A stretch of DNA of 6,837 bases from Gammaproteobacteria bacterium (lineage in GTDB: Bacteria; Pseudomonadota; Gammaproteobacteria; Steroidobacterales; Steroidobacteraceae), in NCBI GenBank assembly GCA_003156695.1, contig PMHN01000303.1:8312-15148 (forward strand). Direction: 5' to 3'. Below are positions 1-5,880 of the stretch, piece by piece. Every line of letters starts with the position of its first letter. Positions within the stretch are counted from its first letter, which is position 1. A program made the translations under genes and the position numbers. Below the pieces are notes generated by a model. It searched no databases. It was given only the letters and a program-made list of their open reading frames with translations, and was not told where the DNA came from.

Positions 1-197
1 ACCTCGTGTACGACGTGCCGGTAACCCAATACAGCCTCGGCGGCCGCTATCGCTTCACACTGTTCGGCAAGCCGGCGACCCTTCGGGCGCAGGTTCAGAA
101 TCTCACCAACCTCTACTTCTGGAACATCGGCTACAGCCCCGGGTTCCTACAGGCCTCGCCGCGGAGTCTGTTCATGTACCTGACGGCCGATTTGTGA
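1..197 (+). CDS. TonB-dependent outer-membrane receptor, C-terminal fragment
   Basis: The reading frame is open from the left edge (first complete codon at 3-5) to TGA at 195-197, so only the last ~64 residues are present. The fragment alternates polar and hydrophobic residues as beta-barrel strands do. It contains the pattern typical of the end of TonB-dependent siderophore-type receptors: GGRYRF, then a strand leading to VQNLTNLYFW, then a loop, then PRSLFMYLTADL as the last strand. Such receptors import iron chelates or other large ligands across the outer membrane using TonB energy; the substrate cannot be told from this piece. The last residue is Leu (TTG), where barrel proteins usually end in Phe or another aromatic. 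The family call is firm for a fragment; a specific ligand is not supported. Confidence 0.85.
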   Translation, partial: LVYDVPVTQYSLGGRYRFTLFGKPATLRAQVQNLTNLYFWNIGYSPGFLQASPRSLFMYLTADL

Positions 198-213
198 CGC
201 TGCCCGGTTCAGC

Positions 214-304
214 TGCCTGAGGTCGATTTGCGAGGGACTGGACCGCGGCGGGATCGATGCGACAGCGGTTGCGGCGGAAGTGTCGGGTGATGGCGCCTCA
301 GGCA
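214..304. repeat. 9-bp inverted repeat in the convergent intergenic gap
   Basis: TGCCTGAGG at 214-222 is matched exactly by its reverse complement CCTCAGGCA at 296-304, with 73 bp between the arms. It lies in the 188-bp gap (198-385) between the convergent receptor and oxygenase stop codons. There is no T-run and the loop is long, so it is not a classical terminator. I see no convincing gene in this gap. The repeat could be chance. Confidence 0.35.
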
Positions 305-385
305 CGGTGTGGGCACTACCGTCGTGCGCTGGTTCAAGCGTTTCATCAACCATCCCCTGCGTGATCTTGGAAGTCGACGCGACGT

Positions 386-979
386 TCAACTTCCGGCGGG
401 AATAACGAACGTCACAAACGATGAAATGATGTATTTGTCTTCAGACCTCGGGATCTCTCCGCTGTGCATGTGAGTCCAGAATGTCGGAAAGAACAACGCG
501 TCGCCGGCCACAGGCTTCACCCTCAGATTCTGCCGATGAAAGCACGTCTCTCCGCCGTCTTCGACGGAATTCAGATAAATGATCATGGCCAGCTGCCGAT
601 CCCACGCGCCAGGCCCGAGGGCATCAAAGTGCCATTTGAAGTGGCCTTCGTTTTTCCTGTAGTGCTGGATCTTGTAGCCCGTGCACCGTAACGGGAAGAC
701 CCGCAGCGATGGAAACTGCGCCGCCACACTCGCGACGGCGCGACTAACGGCGGAGTGCAGCTCAGCGTGTGCCGCTGCCCAAGCGCCCTCACCTCCGAGT
801 TCCAAATCCGTGCTGACCTTGACGTCGTCGAGCGCTTTTTTCTCGCTACGGCCGCTCACTGCGTAGCCCGGGTGTTTGCGCACGTCCCGCGCGTAGTTTT
901 CAATGATCGTCCGACATAGATCCTTTGAGAGCAGCTCCTTTGCATAAAAAATGCATTCGGCAGTGGCGACAATCTCCAT
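386..979 (-). CDS. 2-oxoglutarate/Fe(II)-dependent oxygenase, prolyl-hydroxylase-like
   Basis: This 197-residue protein is a small jelly-roll dioxygenase of the 2OG-Fe(II) superfamily, expected to use O2, 2-oxoglutarate and ferrous iron to hydroxylate an unknown substrate. Numbered from ATG 979, the iron ligands are H117 and D119 in KWHFDA and the distal H172 in THMHSG. K182, ten residues later in DKYIISSF, is the likely 2-oxoglutarate carboxylate binder, as in prolyl 4-hydroxylases (many bacterial members use Arg). Y107, G112 and F114 complete the usual Y..G.F..H.D run. There is no signal peptide, so it is cytoplasmic. A GTG at 985 is in frame two codons upstream and a TAA at 989-991 closes the frame. 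Neither start has a clear ribosome site, and ATG is preferred. Nearby TonB receptors often travel with PiuC/YbiX hydroxylases, but this protein lacks the PiuC sequence pattern. Hand-counted GC over 421-960 is about 57%, visibly lower than in the neighbouring dsbD-like gene. Confidence 0.9.
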   Translation of the reverse strand: MEIVATAECIFYAKELLSKDLCRTIIENYARDVRKHPGYAVSGRSEKKALDDVKVSTDLELGGEGAWAAAHAELHSAVSRAVASVAAQFPSLRVFPLRCTGYKIQHYRKNEGHFKWHFDALGPGAWDRQLAMIIYLNSVEDGGETCFHRQNLRVKPVAGDALFFPTFWTHMHSGEIPRSEDKYIISSFVTFVIPAGS

Positions 980-985
980 GCACAC

Positions 986-1120
986 ACGTTAGTGCCAGGC
1001 TGGCCAACGTGGCAATAGTCCTCGGTTGCCGCTGGGCAGGTCCTGGGGAACGGTGTCCGGCGTATCTGCGGCGATAATTGCAATCTGTAACCTCGGCGAC
1101 CCGCAGAAGGGCCTTAAAAT
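986..1120. promoter_or_regulatory. divergent promoter region between oxygenase and dsbD-like gene
   Basis: This stretch separates two genes transcribed away from each other, so it should hold both promoters. No strong sigma-70 pair is visible. GATAAT at 1073-1078 is a fair plus-strand -10 element, but a -35 box at the right distance is poor. TTAAAAT at 1114-1120 lies too close to the dsbD-like start to be its -10 unless translation begins at the internal ATG 1136. The dyad at 990-1017 is listed separately. Confidence 0.4.
990..1017. promoter_or_regulatory. imperfect dyad, candidate operator
   Basis: A symmetric element is centred between 1003 and 1004. The outer arms are TGCCA (993-997) and TGGCA (1010-1014), and the centre is the palindrome TGGCCA (1001-1006). 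Over 993-1014, 9 of 11 base pairs of the dyad match; extending to 990-1017 gives 11 of 14. It lies 10-14 bp upstream of the oxygenase ATG, where a bound dimeric regulator could block transcription or initiation. It could also fold as a hairpin in the 5' leader. No specific regulator is recognised. Confidence 0.4.
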
Positions 1121-3250
1121 ATGCGTGAGACACTCATGCGCGCCCGCGACTCAGTTCTTTGCCTGTTGCTTGTGTCCCTGTGGGCGACGGTTGCGGCGCG
1201 GGCGGATCCGACAGCTACCGCCGAGCACCTGAGCGTGCGGCTGGCGGTGCCGCCGGCCCAGATCTACCCGGGGCAGCAGTTCAAGGCCGGGCTGTATTTC
1301 AAACTCGAGCCCGGCTGGCACCTCTACTGGCTCAATGCCGGAGACTCGGGGCAGCCGCCCTCGATGAAGTGGCAGCTGCCCGCCGGCATCTCGGCGGGCG
1401 CACTGGAGTTTCCGGCACCGCGGCGCCTGCCGCTCGGCCCGCTGATGGATTACGGCTACGAGAATGAGGTTCTCTTCCCGGCACCCGTCCAGGTCGCAGC
1501 TGACTTCAGGCCGGCCACGCCCTCGGTCACCCTGGCTGCCGCCGTCAAGTGGCTCGTGTGCCGCGAGGTCTGCATTCCAGGCAGCGCGCAGCTTTCGGTC
1601 GAGCGCACCGCGCTCGGCGCGGCGCCCGCACTACCGACCACGACGGAGGACGCCGCGCTCGTCGCGCGCTTCCAGAGCGCAGTGCCTGCGGCACTGCCTG
1701 CGAACGACCAGGCACGCTTCACCACTGCCGGAGCGAATCTCGTGCTGGCCGTGACCACTGGGCGGCGGGAGAGCTCCGCGCAGTTCTTCCCCGCCGACCA
1801 GAATCTCATCGCCAATGCTGCGCCGCAGGTCGTGAAGCCACTCACGGATGGGTTCCAGCTGACTCTGGTCAAAGACGAGAATCTGGCCACCGCTCCGAGC
1901 GAGCTCCACGGGGTCGTCGTCCTCACCGGCGAGCGTGCGTATGAGATCCGCGCGACGCCGGGCGCCCTGATCACATCGACAGCGACTGCCCTGCCTGCAC
2001 AGAACCTCGCCAGCATCGCGCTGTTGGCGTTTCTCGGCGGGATGCTGCTGAATCTGATGCCGTGCGTGTTCCCGGTGCTCTTCATCAAGGCGCTCGCGCT
2101 GGTGAAAAGTTCGCACGAAGAGCAGCAGCGGCTGCGCGTGCACAGCCTCATCTACACCCTGGGAGTGCTGCTCTCGTTCTGGGCAATCGTTGCGCTGCTG
2201 CTCGTCCTGCGGGGCACGGGACACCAGCTCGGGTGGGGGTTCCAGTTCCAGTCGCCGGGTTTCGTCGTTGTCATCGCGCTGCTGTTGTTCTTTCTCGGAC
2301 TCTCGCTAGCCGGGCAGTTCGAGATCGGTCTGACGCTCGCCGGCACAGGCTCGGGCCTGGCGTCCCGGAGCGGTTATGCCGGCAGCTTCTTCACCGGCGT
2401 GCTGGCGGTCATCGTCGCGACGCCCTGCACGGCACCCCTCATGGGTGCGGCGGTGGGCTACGCGCTCGCCAGTTCCGCGGCCGTGACCTTCGTGGTGTTC
2501 ACCGCACTCGCACTCGGCCTCGCCGCACCGTATCTGCTCCTGTCCTTCAACCCCGCCTGGACGCGTGTGCTGCCGCGGCCGGGGGCGTGGATGGAGCTGC
2601 TCAAGCAGTCCACGGCAATCCCGGTCTTCGCCACCGTGATCTGGCTGGTGTGGGTCTACGAGCAGTCGGCCGGCGCGACGGGGCTGGTGGCTCTGCTGAG
2701 CGCCTTTCTCCTGCTCGCGATCGTCGGCTGGATCCTCGGCCGCTGGCCGGCGCGCACCACTGCGACGGCGGCTGCAGCCCTCGTCGGAGCACTCGCCGTG
2801 GGCCTGCCGCTGCTCGCTGCGCGCTGGGCGGCGCCCGCAGCCCCGGCGACCGCGGCCTCCTCGGGCGGCGTCCACTGGGAAGCGTTTACTCCCGCGCGGG
2901 TGGAGCACTATCGCGCCGAGGGCAGAGCGGTGTTCGTCGACTTCACCGCCAGCTGGTGTCTGGGCTGTCAGGTCAATGAGCGGCTCGTCCTCAGCCGGCA
3001 GGATGTGCAGCAGCGGCTGCTCGGCAGCGGTGTGGCGCTCATCCGCGCCGACTGGACCCGGCAGGACGAGGTCATTGCGCAGACACTGGCGAGCCTCGGC
3101 CGCAGTGGCGTGCCCACCTACGTCATCTATCCCGCTGACCCCGCCGCTGCCCCCAGGATCCTGCCGGAGGTGTTGACGCCCGGGATTATCGAGGACGCGC
3201 TCGCGGGGCTACGTCCGGTGAGAGCGGCCGCAGGCGGCAGCGCGCCGTAG
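1121..3250 (+). CDS. dsbD: DsbD/ScsB-type thiol:disulfide interchange protein
   Basis: This inner-membrane protein should pass electrons from cytoplasmic thioredoxin to periplasmic disulfide proteins through three cysteine pairs. Residues 1-28 are a signal peptide ending in AARA. Residues 35-285 form the periplasmic N-terminal domain with the family pattern GWHLYW..AGDSG and the pair C147/C151 in LVCREVC. Residues 297-568 hold about eight membrane helices with the central pair C315 (LNLMPCVFP) and C436 (VATPCTAPL). Residues 585-700 are a thioredoxin domain with C613-L-G-C616 in a WCLGC motif and a cis-proline at P665 (GVPTY). All six catalytic cysteines are present. At 709 residues it is longer than E. 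coli DsbD (565), mostly through the N-terminal domain, and resembles the ScsB subgroup. AGAAGG at 1105-1110 supports ATG 1121; ATG 1136 would also give a good signal peptide. The secreted redoxin gene follows after 49 bp and is probably co-transcribed. The symbol names the family; orthology to E. coli DsbD is not claimed. Confidence 0.92.
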   Translation: MRETLMRARDSVLCLLLVSLWATVAARADPTATAEHLSVRLAVPPAQIYPGQQFKAGLYFKLEPGWHLYWLNAGDSGQPPSMKWQLPAGISAGALEFPAPRRLPLGPLMDYGYENEVLFPAPVQVAADFRPATPSVTLAAAVKWLVCREVCIPGSAQLSVERTALGAAPALPTTTEDAALVARFQSAVPAALPANDQARFTTAGANLVLAVTTGRRESSAQFFPADQNLIANAAPQVVKPLTDGFQLTLVKDENLATAPSELHGVVVLTGERAYEIRATPGALITSTATALPAQNLASIALLAFLGGMLLNLMPCVFPVLFIKALALVKSSHEEQQRLRVHSLIYTLGVLLSFWAIVALLLVLRGTGHQLGWGFQFQSPGFVVVIALLLFFLGLSLAGQFEIGLTLAGTGSGLASRSGYAGSFFTGVLAVIVATPCTAPLMGAAVGYALASSAAVTFVVFTALALGLAAPYLLLSFNPAWTRVLPRPGAWMELLKQSTAIPVFATVIWLVWVYEQSAGATGLVALLSAFLLLAIVGWILGRWPARTTATAAAALVGALAVGLPLLAARWAAPAAPATAASSGGVHWEAFTPARVEHYRAEGRAVFVDFTASWCLGCQVNERLVLSRQDVQQRLLGSGVALIRADWTRQDEVIAQTLASLGRSGVPTYVIYPADPAAAPRILPEVLTPGIIEDALAGLRPVRAAAGGSAP

Positions 3251-3287
3251 GCGCGGGGGTTTCGAAAGGTTGCATTTCAACATCGAC

Positions 3288-3293
3288 AAGGAG
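3288..3293 (+). promoter_or_regulatory. ribosome binding site fixing the redoxin start
   Basis: AAGGAG lies 6 nt before ATG 3300. It decides for this ATG over an in-frame TTG at 3270, which would add ten residues in front of the signal peptide and has no such site. Confidence 0.85.
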
Positions 3294-3299
3294 ACTGCC

Positions 3300-3920
3300 A
3301 TGCGATTCGTCGCTTCTCGCCTCAGGTTCGTCCTGGGTGTCATTGCCCTCATCACCTTCGCGCCGGCGGCGCTTGCCGTGCCCGTCGGGGATACGGCGCC
3401 TGATTTCACCGGCACCGACTCCAACGGACAGGCGCACAAGCTGTCTGAATACCGTGGCAAATTCGTGGTGCTCGAGTGGACCAACAACGGCTGCCCGTAC
3501 ACCAGGAAGCACTATGCAAGCGGCAACATGCAGTCACTGCAGAAGCAGTGGACCGGCAAGGGAGTTGTGTGGCTGACGATTCTGTCGTCGGCGCCGGGGC
3601 AGCAGGGTTACATGACCGCGGCGCAGGAAAACACCTATATAAGCCAGGAACACGCCGGCCCGACCGCCGCGATCCTCGATCCCAAGGGCGCCATCGGCCA
3701 CCTTTACTCGGCCAAAACCACGCCACACATGTACGTGATCGACCCGTCCGGGAAGCTGATCTACGAAGGCGCCATCGACGACCACGCGACGCCAGAGGTC
3801 GCTGACATTCCAGCCTCGAAGAACTACGTTTCCGCGGCGCTGACGTCGGCGCTCGCCGGGCAGCCGGTGGCGACGGCGTTTACCCGCCCGTACGGCTGCA
3901 GTGTGAAGTACGCAGACTAG
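3300..3920 (+). CDS. secreted redoxin (thioredoxin/AhpC-TSA fold) with CPYT motif
   Basis: This 206-residue protein has a signal peptide (residues 1-26, ending PAALA) followed by a peroxiredoxin/TlpA-like thioredoxin fold: VGDTAPDF near residue 30, FVVLEWTNNGCPYTRKHY around the active site, and the cis-proline P142 in TTPHMYVID. The active-site cysteine is C65 in C-P-Y-T, so the second cysteine of a TlpA CxxC is replaced by T68. The peroxiredoxin PxxxTxxC motif is also not exact. The only other cysteine in the mature protein is C200 in the C-terminal YGCSVKY, a natural candidate for a resolving partner. It should act in the periplasm. Its place directly after a DsbD/ScsB-type reductase suggests it is reduced by that protein; ScsB-type systems with envelope peroxiredoxins as clients are known. 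Whether it is a peroxidase or a thiol reductase cannot be read from the sequence. Confidence 0.85.
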   Translation: MRFVASRLRFVLGVIALITFAPAALAVPVGDTAPDFTGTDSNGQAHKLSEYRGKFVVLEWTNNGCPYTRKHYASGNMQSLQKQWTGKGVVWLTILSSAPGQQGYMTAAQENTYISQEHAGPTAAILDPKGAIGHLYSAKTTPHMYVIDPSGKLIYEGAIDDHATPEVADIPASKNYVSAALTSALAGQPVATAFTRPYGCSVKYAD

Positions 3921-3947
3921 GCACCGAGAGGGAACTGCGGCGCAGCG

Positions 3948-3969
3948 GGTGGCTTCGCCAGAAGCCACC
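3948..3969 (+). terminator. strong stem-loop after the dsbD-redoxin pair
   Basis: A perfect 9-bp stem (GGTGGCTTC at 3948-3956 with GAAGCCACC at 3961-3969) closes a GCCA tetraloop, 27 nt past the redoxin stop. A smaller hairpin, CTGC-GGC-GCAG, precedes it at 3935-3945. No T-run follows, so it is not a textbook intrinsic terminator. It may stabilise the 3' end of the mRNA or terminate weakly. Confidence 0.5.
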
Positions 3970-3994
3970 ACGCAGCCCGTCCGCCGCCGGTCCG

Positions 3995-4023
3995 TTGGCC
4001 GCGAGCGACGAAGGCTGTAGTCT
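3995..4023 (+). promoter_or_regulatory. weak candidate promoter for the GGDEF gene
   Basis: TTGGCC (3995-4000) and TAGTCT (4018-4023) are 17 bp apart and match the sigma-70 boxes at four and about three positions. The start of transcription would fall near 4030, giving a leader of about 30 nt. The match is poor and the call rests mainly on position. Confidence 0.2.
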
Positions 4024-4061
4024 GTGCCTGTCAGTGCAACCTCAAGGGCCAAGGGGGTCAG

Positions 4062-5120
4062 ATGCCAACCGGGGGACACACGACAGTCATCCAGAGGATC
4101 CTGGAGCGACGGGCGGATAAGCCCGCGAAGACCGACGAGGGGACCACAGCGACTGTCGCAATCATGGTGCGTGTGCTGCGGCCGCCGAAGGCGCTCCTGG
4201 CCTTTGAGGACTCAGCGCTGCGGCAGCAAATGGAGCGGCACATCACGCCCGATATCCTGGACTTCGAATCGGTCGCCGACGAACAGGAAGCCGTGCGCCG
4301 GTTCGGCGCCGAGTTTCGCCCGGTTGTGCTCACCGATAGCCAGGAGCTGATACGCAAACTGCGATCGCGGCCCGCGGCACGCACACCGTTCATCGTCTAC
4401 GTGGCAGAGCTGGATGACGCCGCGGAGCGCGAAGCGGGGCTTGCCGCGGGCGCTGACGAGTGCGTCGGGCGGCGGGTGAGTGACCGCGAGCTGGACGCAC
4501 GTATCCGCGCTGCGCGGCGGATCGCCGAGCTTGAGTCGGTGTTGCGCGTTACACTGGAGGAGAATCGCAAGCTGTCGGCCACGGATGATCTAACACGCAC
4601 AGCCAGCCGGCGCTTCTTCGGCAAGCACTTCCCGCGCGAGGTCGAACGGGCTGCGCGTTACGGGCGTGCCTTGTCCCTGATTCTGTGCGACATCGATCAC
4701 TTCAAGAAGATCAACGACACTCTCGGCCACGCCGCCGGTGATCAAACCCTGCAACAGTTCGGCCCGCGACTGCAGCAGGTTCTGCGTATCGGGGTCGATT
4801 GGGTGGCGCGGATCGGCGGTGAGGAATTCGCGATCGTCATGCCAGAGACGGCTTATGAAGCGGCGTTTGAAGTCGCCCGCAAGTTACGGGCTGCCGTCTC
4901 GCACACTGCCTTCAACGCTGGCAAAAAGAGTCTCCACGTGACCGCAAGCTTCGGCCTGTGCGGCATTGACAAGGTGCCGAGCGGTGAGTCCCGGCTGGCC
5001 GAACGGGTGCTCAAGATCGCGGACGCGGCGCTGTACCGCAGCAAGCAGGCCGGCCGCAATCGAGTCACGGCCACGAACCTCCAGGGTACGCACGATCTGC
5101 CACGAACTCGCAGTCCGTGA
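4062..5120 (+). CDS. diguanylate cyclase (GGDEF) with degenerate receiver-like domain
   Basis: This 352-residue cytoplasmic protein has no membrane segment. Residues 172-337 are a GGDEF domain that should make cyclic-di-GMP from two GTP: DDLTRTASRRFF, then CDIDHFKKIND with metal ligands D210 and D212, then the signature RIGGEEF (G252-F256), then ADAALYRSKQAGRNR. The signature is intact, so activity is likely. The usual inhibitory RxxD before the signature is not in register: the sequence reads LRIGVDWVAR, with R242 four residues before D246 instead of three. Residues 42-150 resemble a response-regulator receiver: an acidic pair E49-D50, D92 at the phospho-acceptor place, and GADE...REL near the end. 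The conserved Thr and Lys appear replaced (V114, R137) and no MP.MDG follows D92. Residues 154-171 form a likely helical linker. AGGGGG at 4052-4057 supports ATG 4062. The first ~40 residues are low in recognisable structure, and ATG 4164 is an alternative start without a good ribosome site. Confidence 0.88.
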   Translation: MPTGGHTTVIQRILERRADKPAKTDEGTTATVAIMVRVLRPPKALLAFEDSALRQQMERHITPDILDFESVADEQEAVRRFGAEFRPVVLTDSQELIRKLRSRPAARTPFIVYVAELDDAAEREAGLAAGADECVGRRVSDRELDARIRAARRIAELESVLRVTLEENRKLSATDDLTRTASRRFFGKHFPREVERAARYGRALSLILCDIDHFKKINDTLGHAAGDQTLQQFGPRLQQVLRIGVDWVARIGGEEFAIVMPETAYEAAFEVARKLRAAVSHTAFNAGKKSLHVTASFGLCGIDKVPSGESRLAERVLKIADAALYRSKQAGRNRVTATNLQGTHDLPRTRSP

Positions 5121-5153
5121 CACGTTGCGCCGCAGTTTCCCAGGGTCGCTCAC

Positions 5154-5861
5154 TCAGCGCAGGGCATGAGCTCCTGCGCCGACAATCTGGGCCTGCCCGA
5201 TGGATTGCACAAGAACCGCGACGTCGGTGGCGTCGGGCGGCAGGGAGGCAACGGGCACGCGAAAGATCTGCGCTTCGCCCTGCCACGGGCCCAGCGTGCG
5301 GATGCCCCGCACGATGTTGAACTCCTCGAGGGTATGGCCGGCGTTCTCGCCGCGACCGATATGCGAAACCGCATGACGCAGGTACGCGACCAGCAGCACA
5401 TCGCCCGGTGCCACGCCAGCCTGTGTCCCGATGTCTACCTGGAGTTGCGCCTCGTGCACCGAGACTCTGACCGCAACTCCGTCGCGATTCCGGCTCAGGG
5501 CTCGGGTAACCATCTTGCCGTCAGAACGGAAATCATCCTCACGCCCGTCGACAACCAGCTGCGGTGTGTAGACCGAGGAGTGGTGCAGATTTCGAGCGTA
5601 GACGGATTGCCGCTTTACGGACTCCGGCAACGCAAAACGATCGCGCCAGCCGAGCCCATCCCAGTAACCGACGTGAAACGCGAGAGCCAGTACGTCGGAA
5701 CGATCGCTTAATTTTCCGAGGTACTCATCTGCCGGAGGACAAGAGCTACACCCTTCGGACGTAAAGAGTTCGACTACCACCGGGCGCGGCTGCGCCTCCG
5801 CAGCCGCCACGACACAGACCATGGCCGCAGCGGCGACAGTTCGTCGAAACATCCGAGTCAT
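5154..5861 (-). CDS. DUF1223-family secreted thioredoxin-fold protein
   Basis: This 235-residue protein matches the DUF1223 family (PF06764), whose cellular role is not established. Residues 1-23 are a signal peptide ending AAAEA. The core begins PVVVELFTSEGCSSCPPADE, with a redox-type motif C38-S-S-C41, and has a cis-proline-like YTPQLVVDG at P100, both at the places expected for a thioredoxin fold. The second half (about 120-235) is beta-rich without further cysteines. A periplasmic thiol-disulfide role is a fair inference. Its start is fixed by GAGG (minus strand, 5869-5872), seven nt from ATG 5861; an in-frame ATG at 5852 is less favoured. It is the last gene of a minus-strand operon, 19 bp after the GFA gene. 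Its stop lies only 33 bp from that of the convergent GGDEF gene, with no obvious terminator between them. Confidence 0.88.
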   Translation of the reverse strand: MTRMFRRTVAAAAMVCVVAAAEAQPRPVVVELFTSEGCSSCPPADEYLGKLSDRSDVLALAFHVGYWDGLGWRDRFALPESVKRQSVYARNLHHSSVYTPQLVVDGREDDFRSDGKMVTRALSRNRDGVAVRVSVHEAQLQVDIGTQAGVAPGDVLLVAYLRHAVSHIGRGENAGHTLEEFNIVRGIRTLGPWQGEAQIFRVPVASLPPDATDVAVLVQSIGQAQIVGAGAHALR

Positions 5862-5868
5862 CGGGACG

Positions 5869-5872
5869 CCTC
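5869..5872 (-). promoter_or_regulatory. ribosome binding site of the DUF1223 gene
   Basis: GAGG on the minus strand, 7 nt before ATG 5861, within the 19-bp gap after the GFA stop codon. It supports the first ATG over the one three codons further in. Confidence 0.65.
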
Positions 5873-5880
5873 ACACAGCA

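Noticed and set aside
147..389. An 80-residue minus-strand open frame starting with TTG that overlaps the oxygenase stop codon (TTGA)
   Set aside because: The translation is low-complexity Ser/Ala/Pro/Thr sequence with no motif. It runs into the receptor coding region on the other strand, and the start is a rare TTG. The coupling-like overlap is probably chance.
979..997. Sigma-54-like promoter on the minus strand (TGGCAC followed by TGTGC) upstream of the oxygenase
   Set aside because: The GG-to-GC spacing is 11 instead of 10, and the -12 element would abut the ATG at 979, so transcription would start inside the gene.
1456..2908. Long open frames of about 200-300 codons on both strands inside the dsbD-like gene
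   Set aside because: They are shadows expected in high-GC coding DNA: Arg- or Ala-rich translations without domains, fully overlapped by a gene with clear family motifs.
3270..3299. Upstream TTG start for the redoxin, adding ten residues
   Set aside because: AAGGAG at 3288-3293 is placed exactly for ATG 3300, and the signal peptide begins properly at that ATG.
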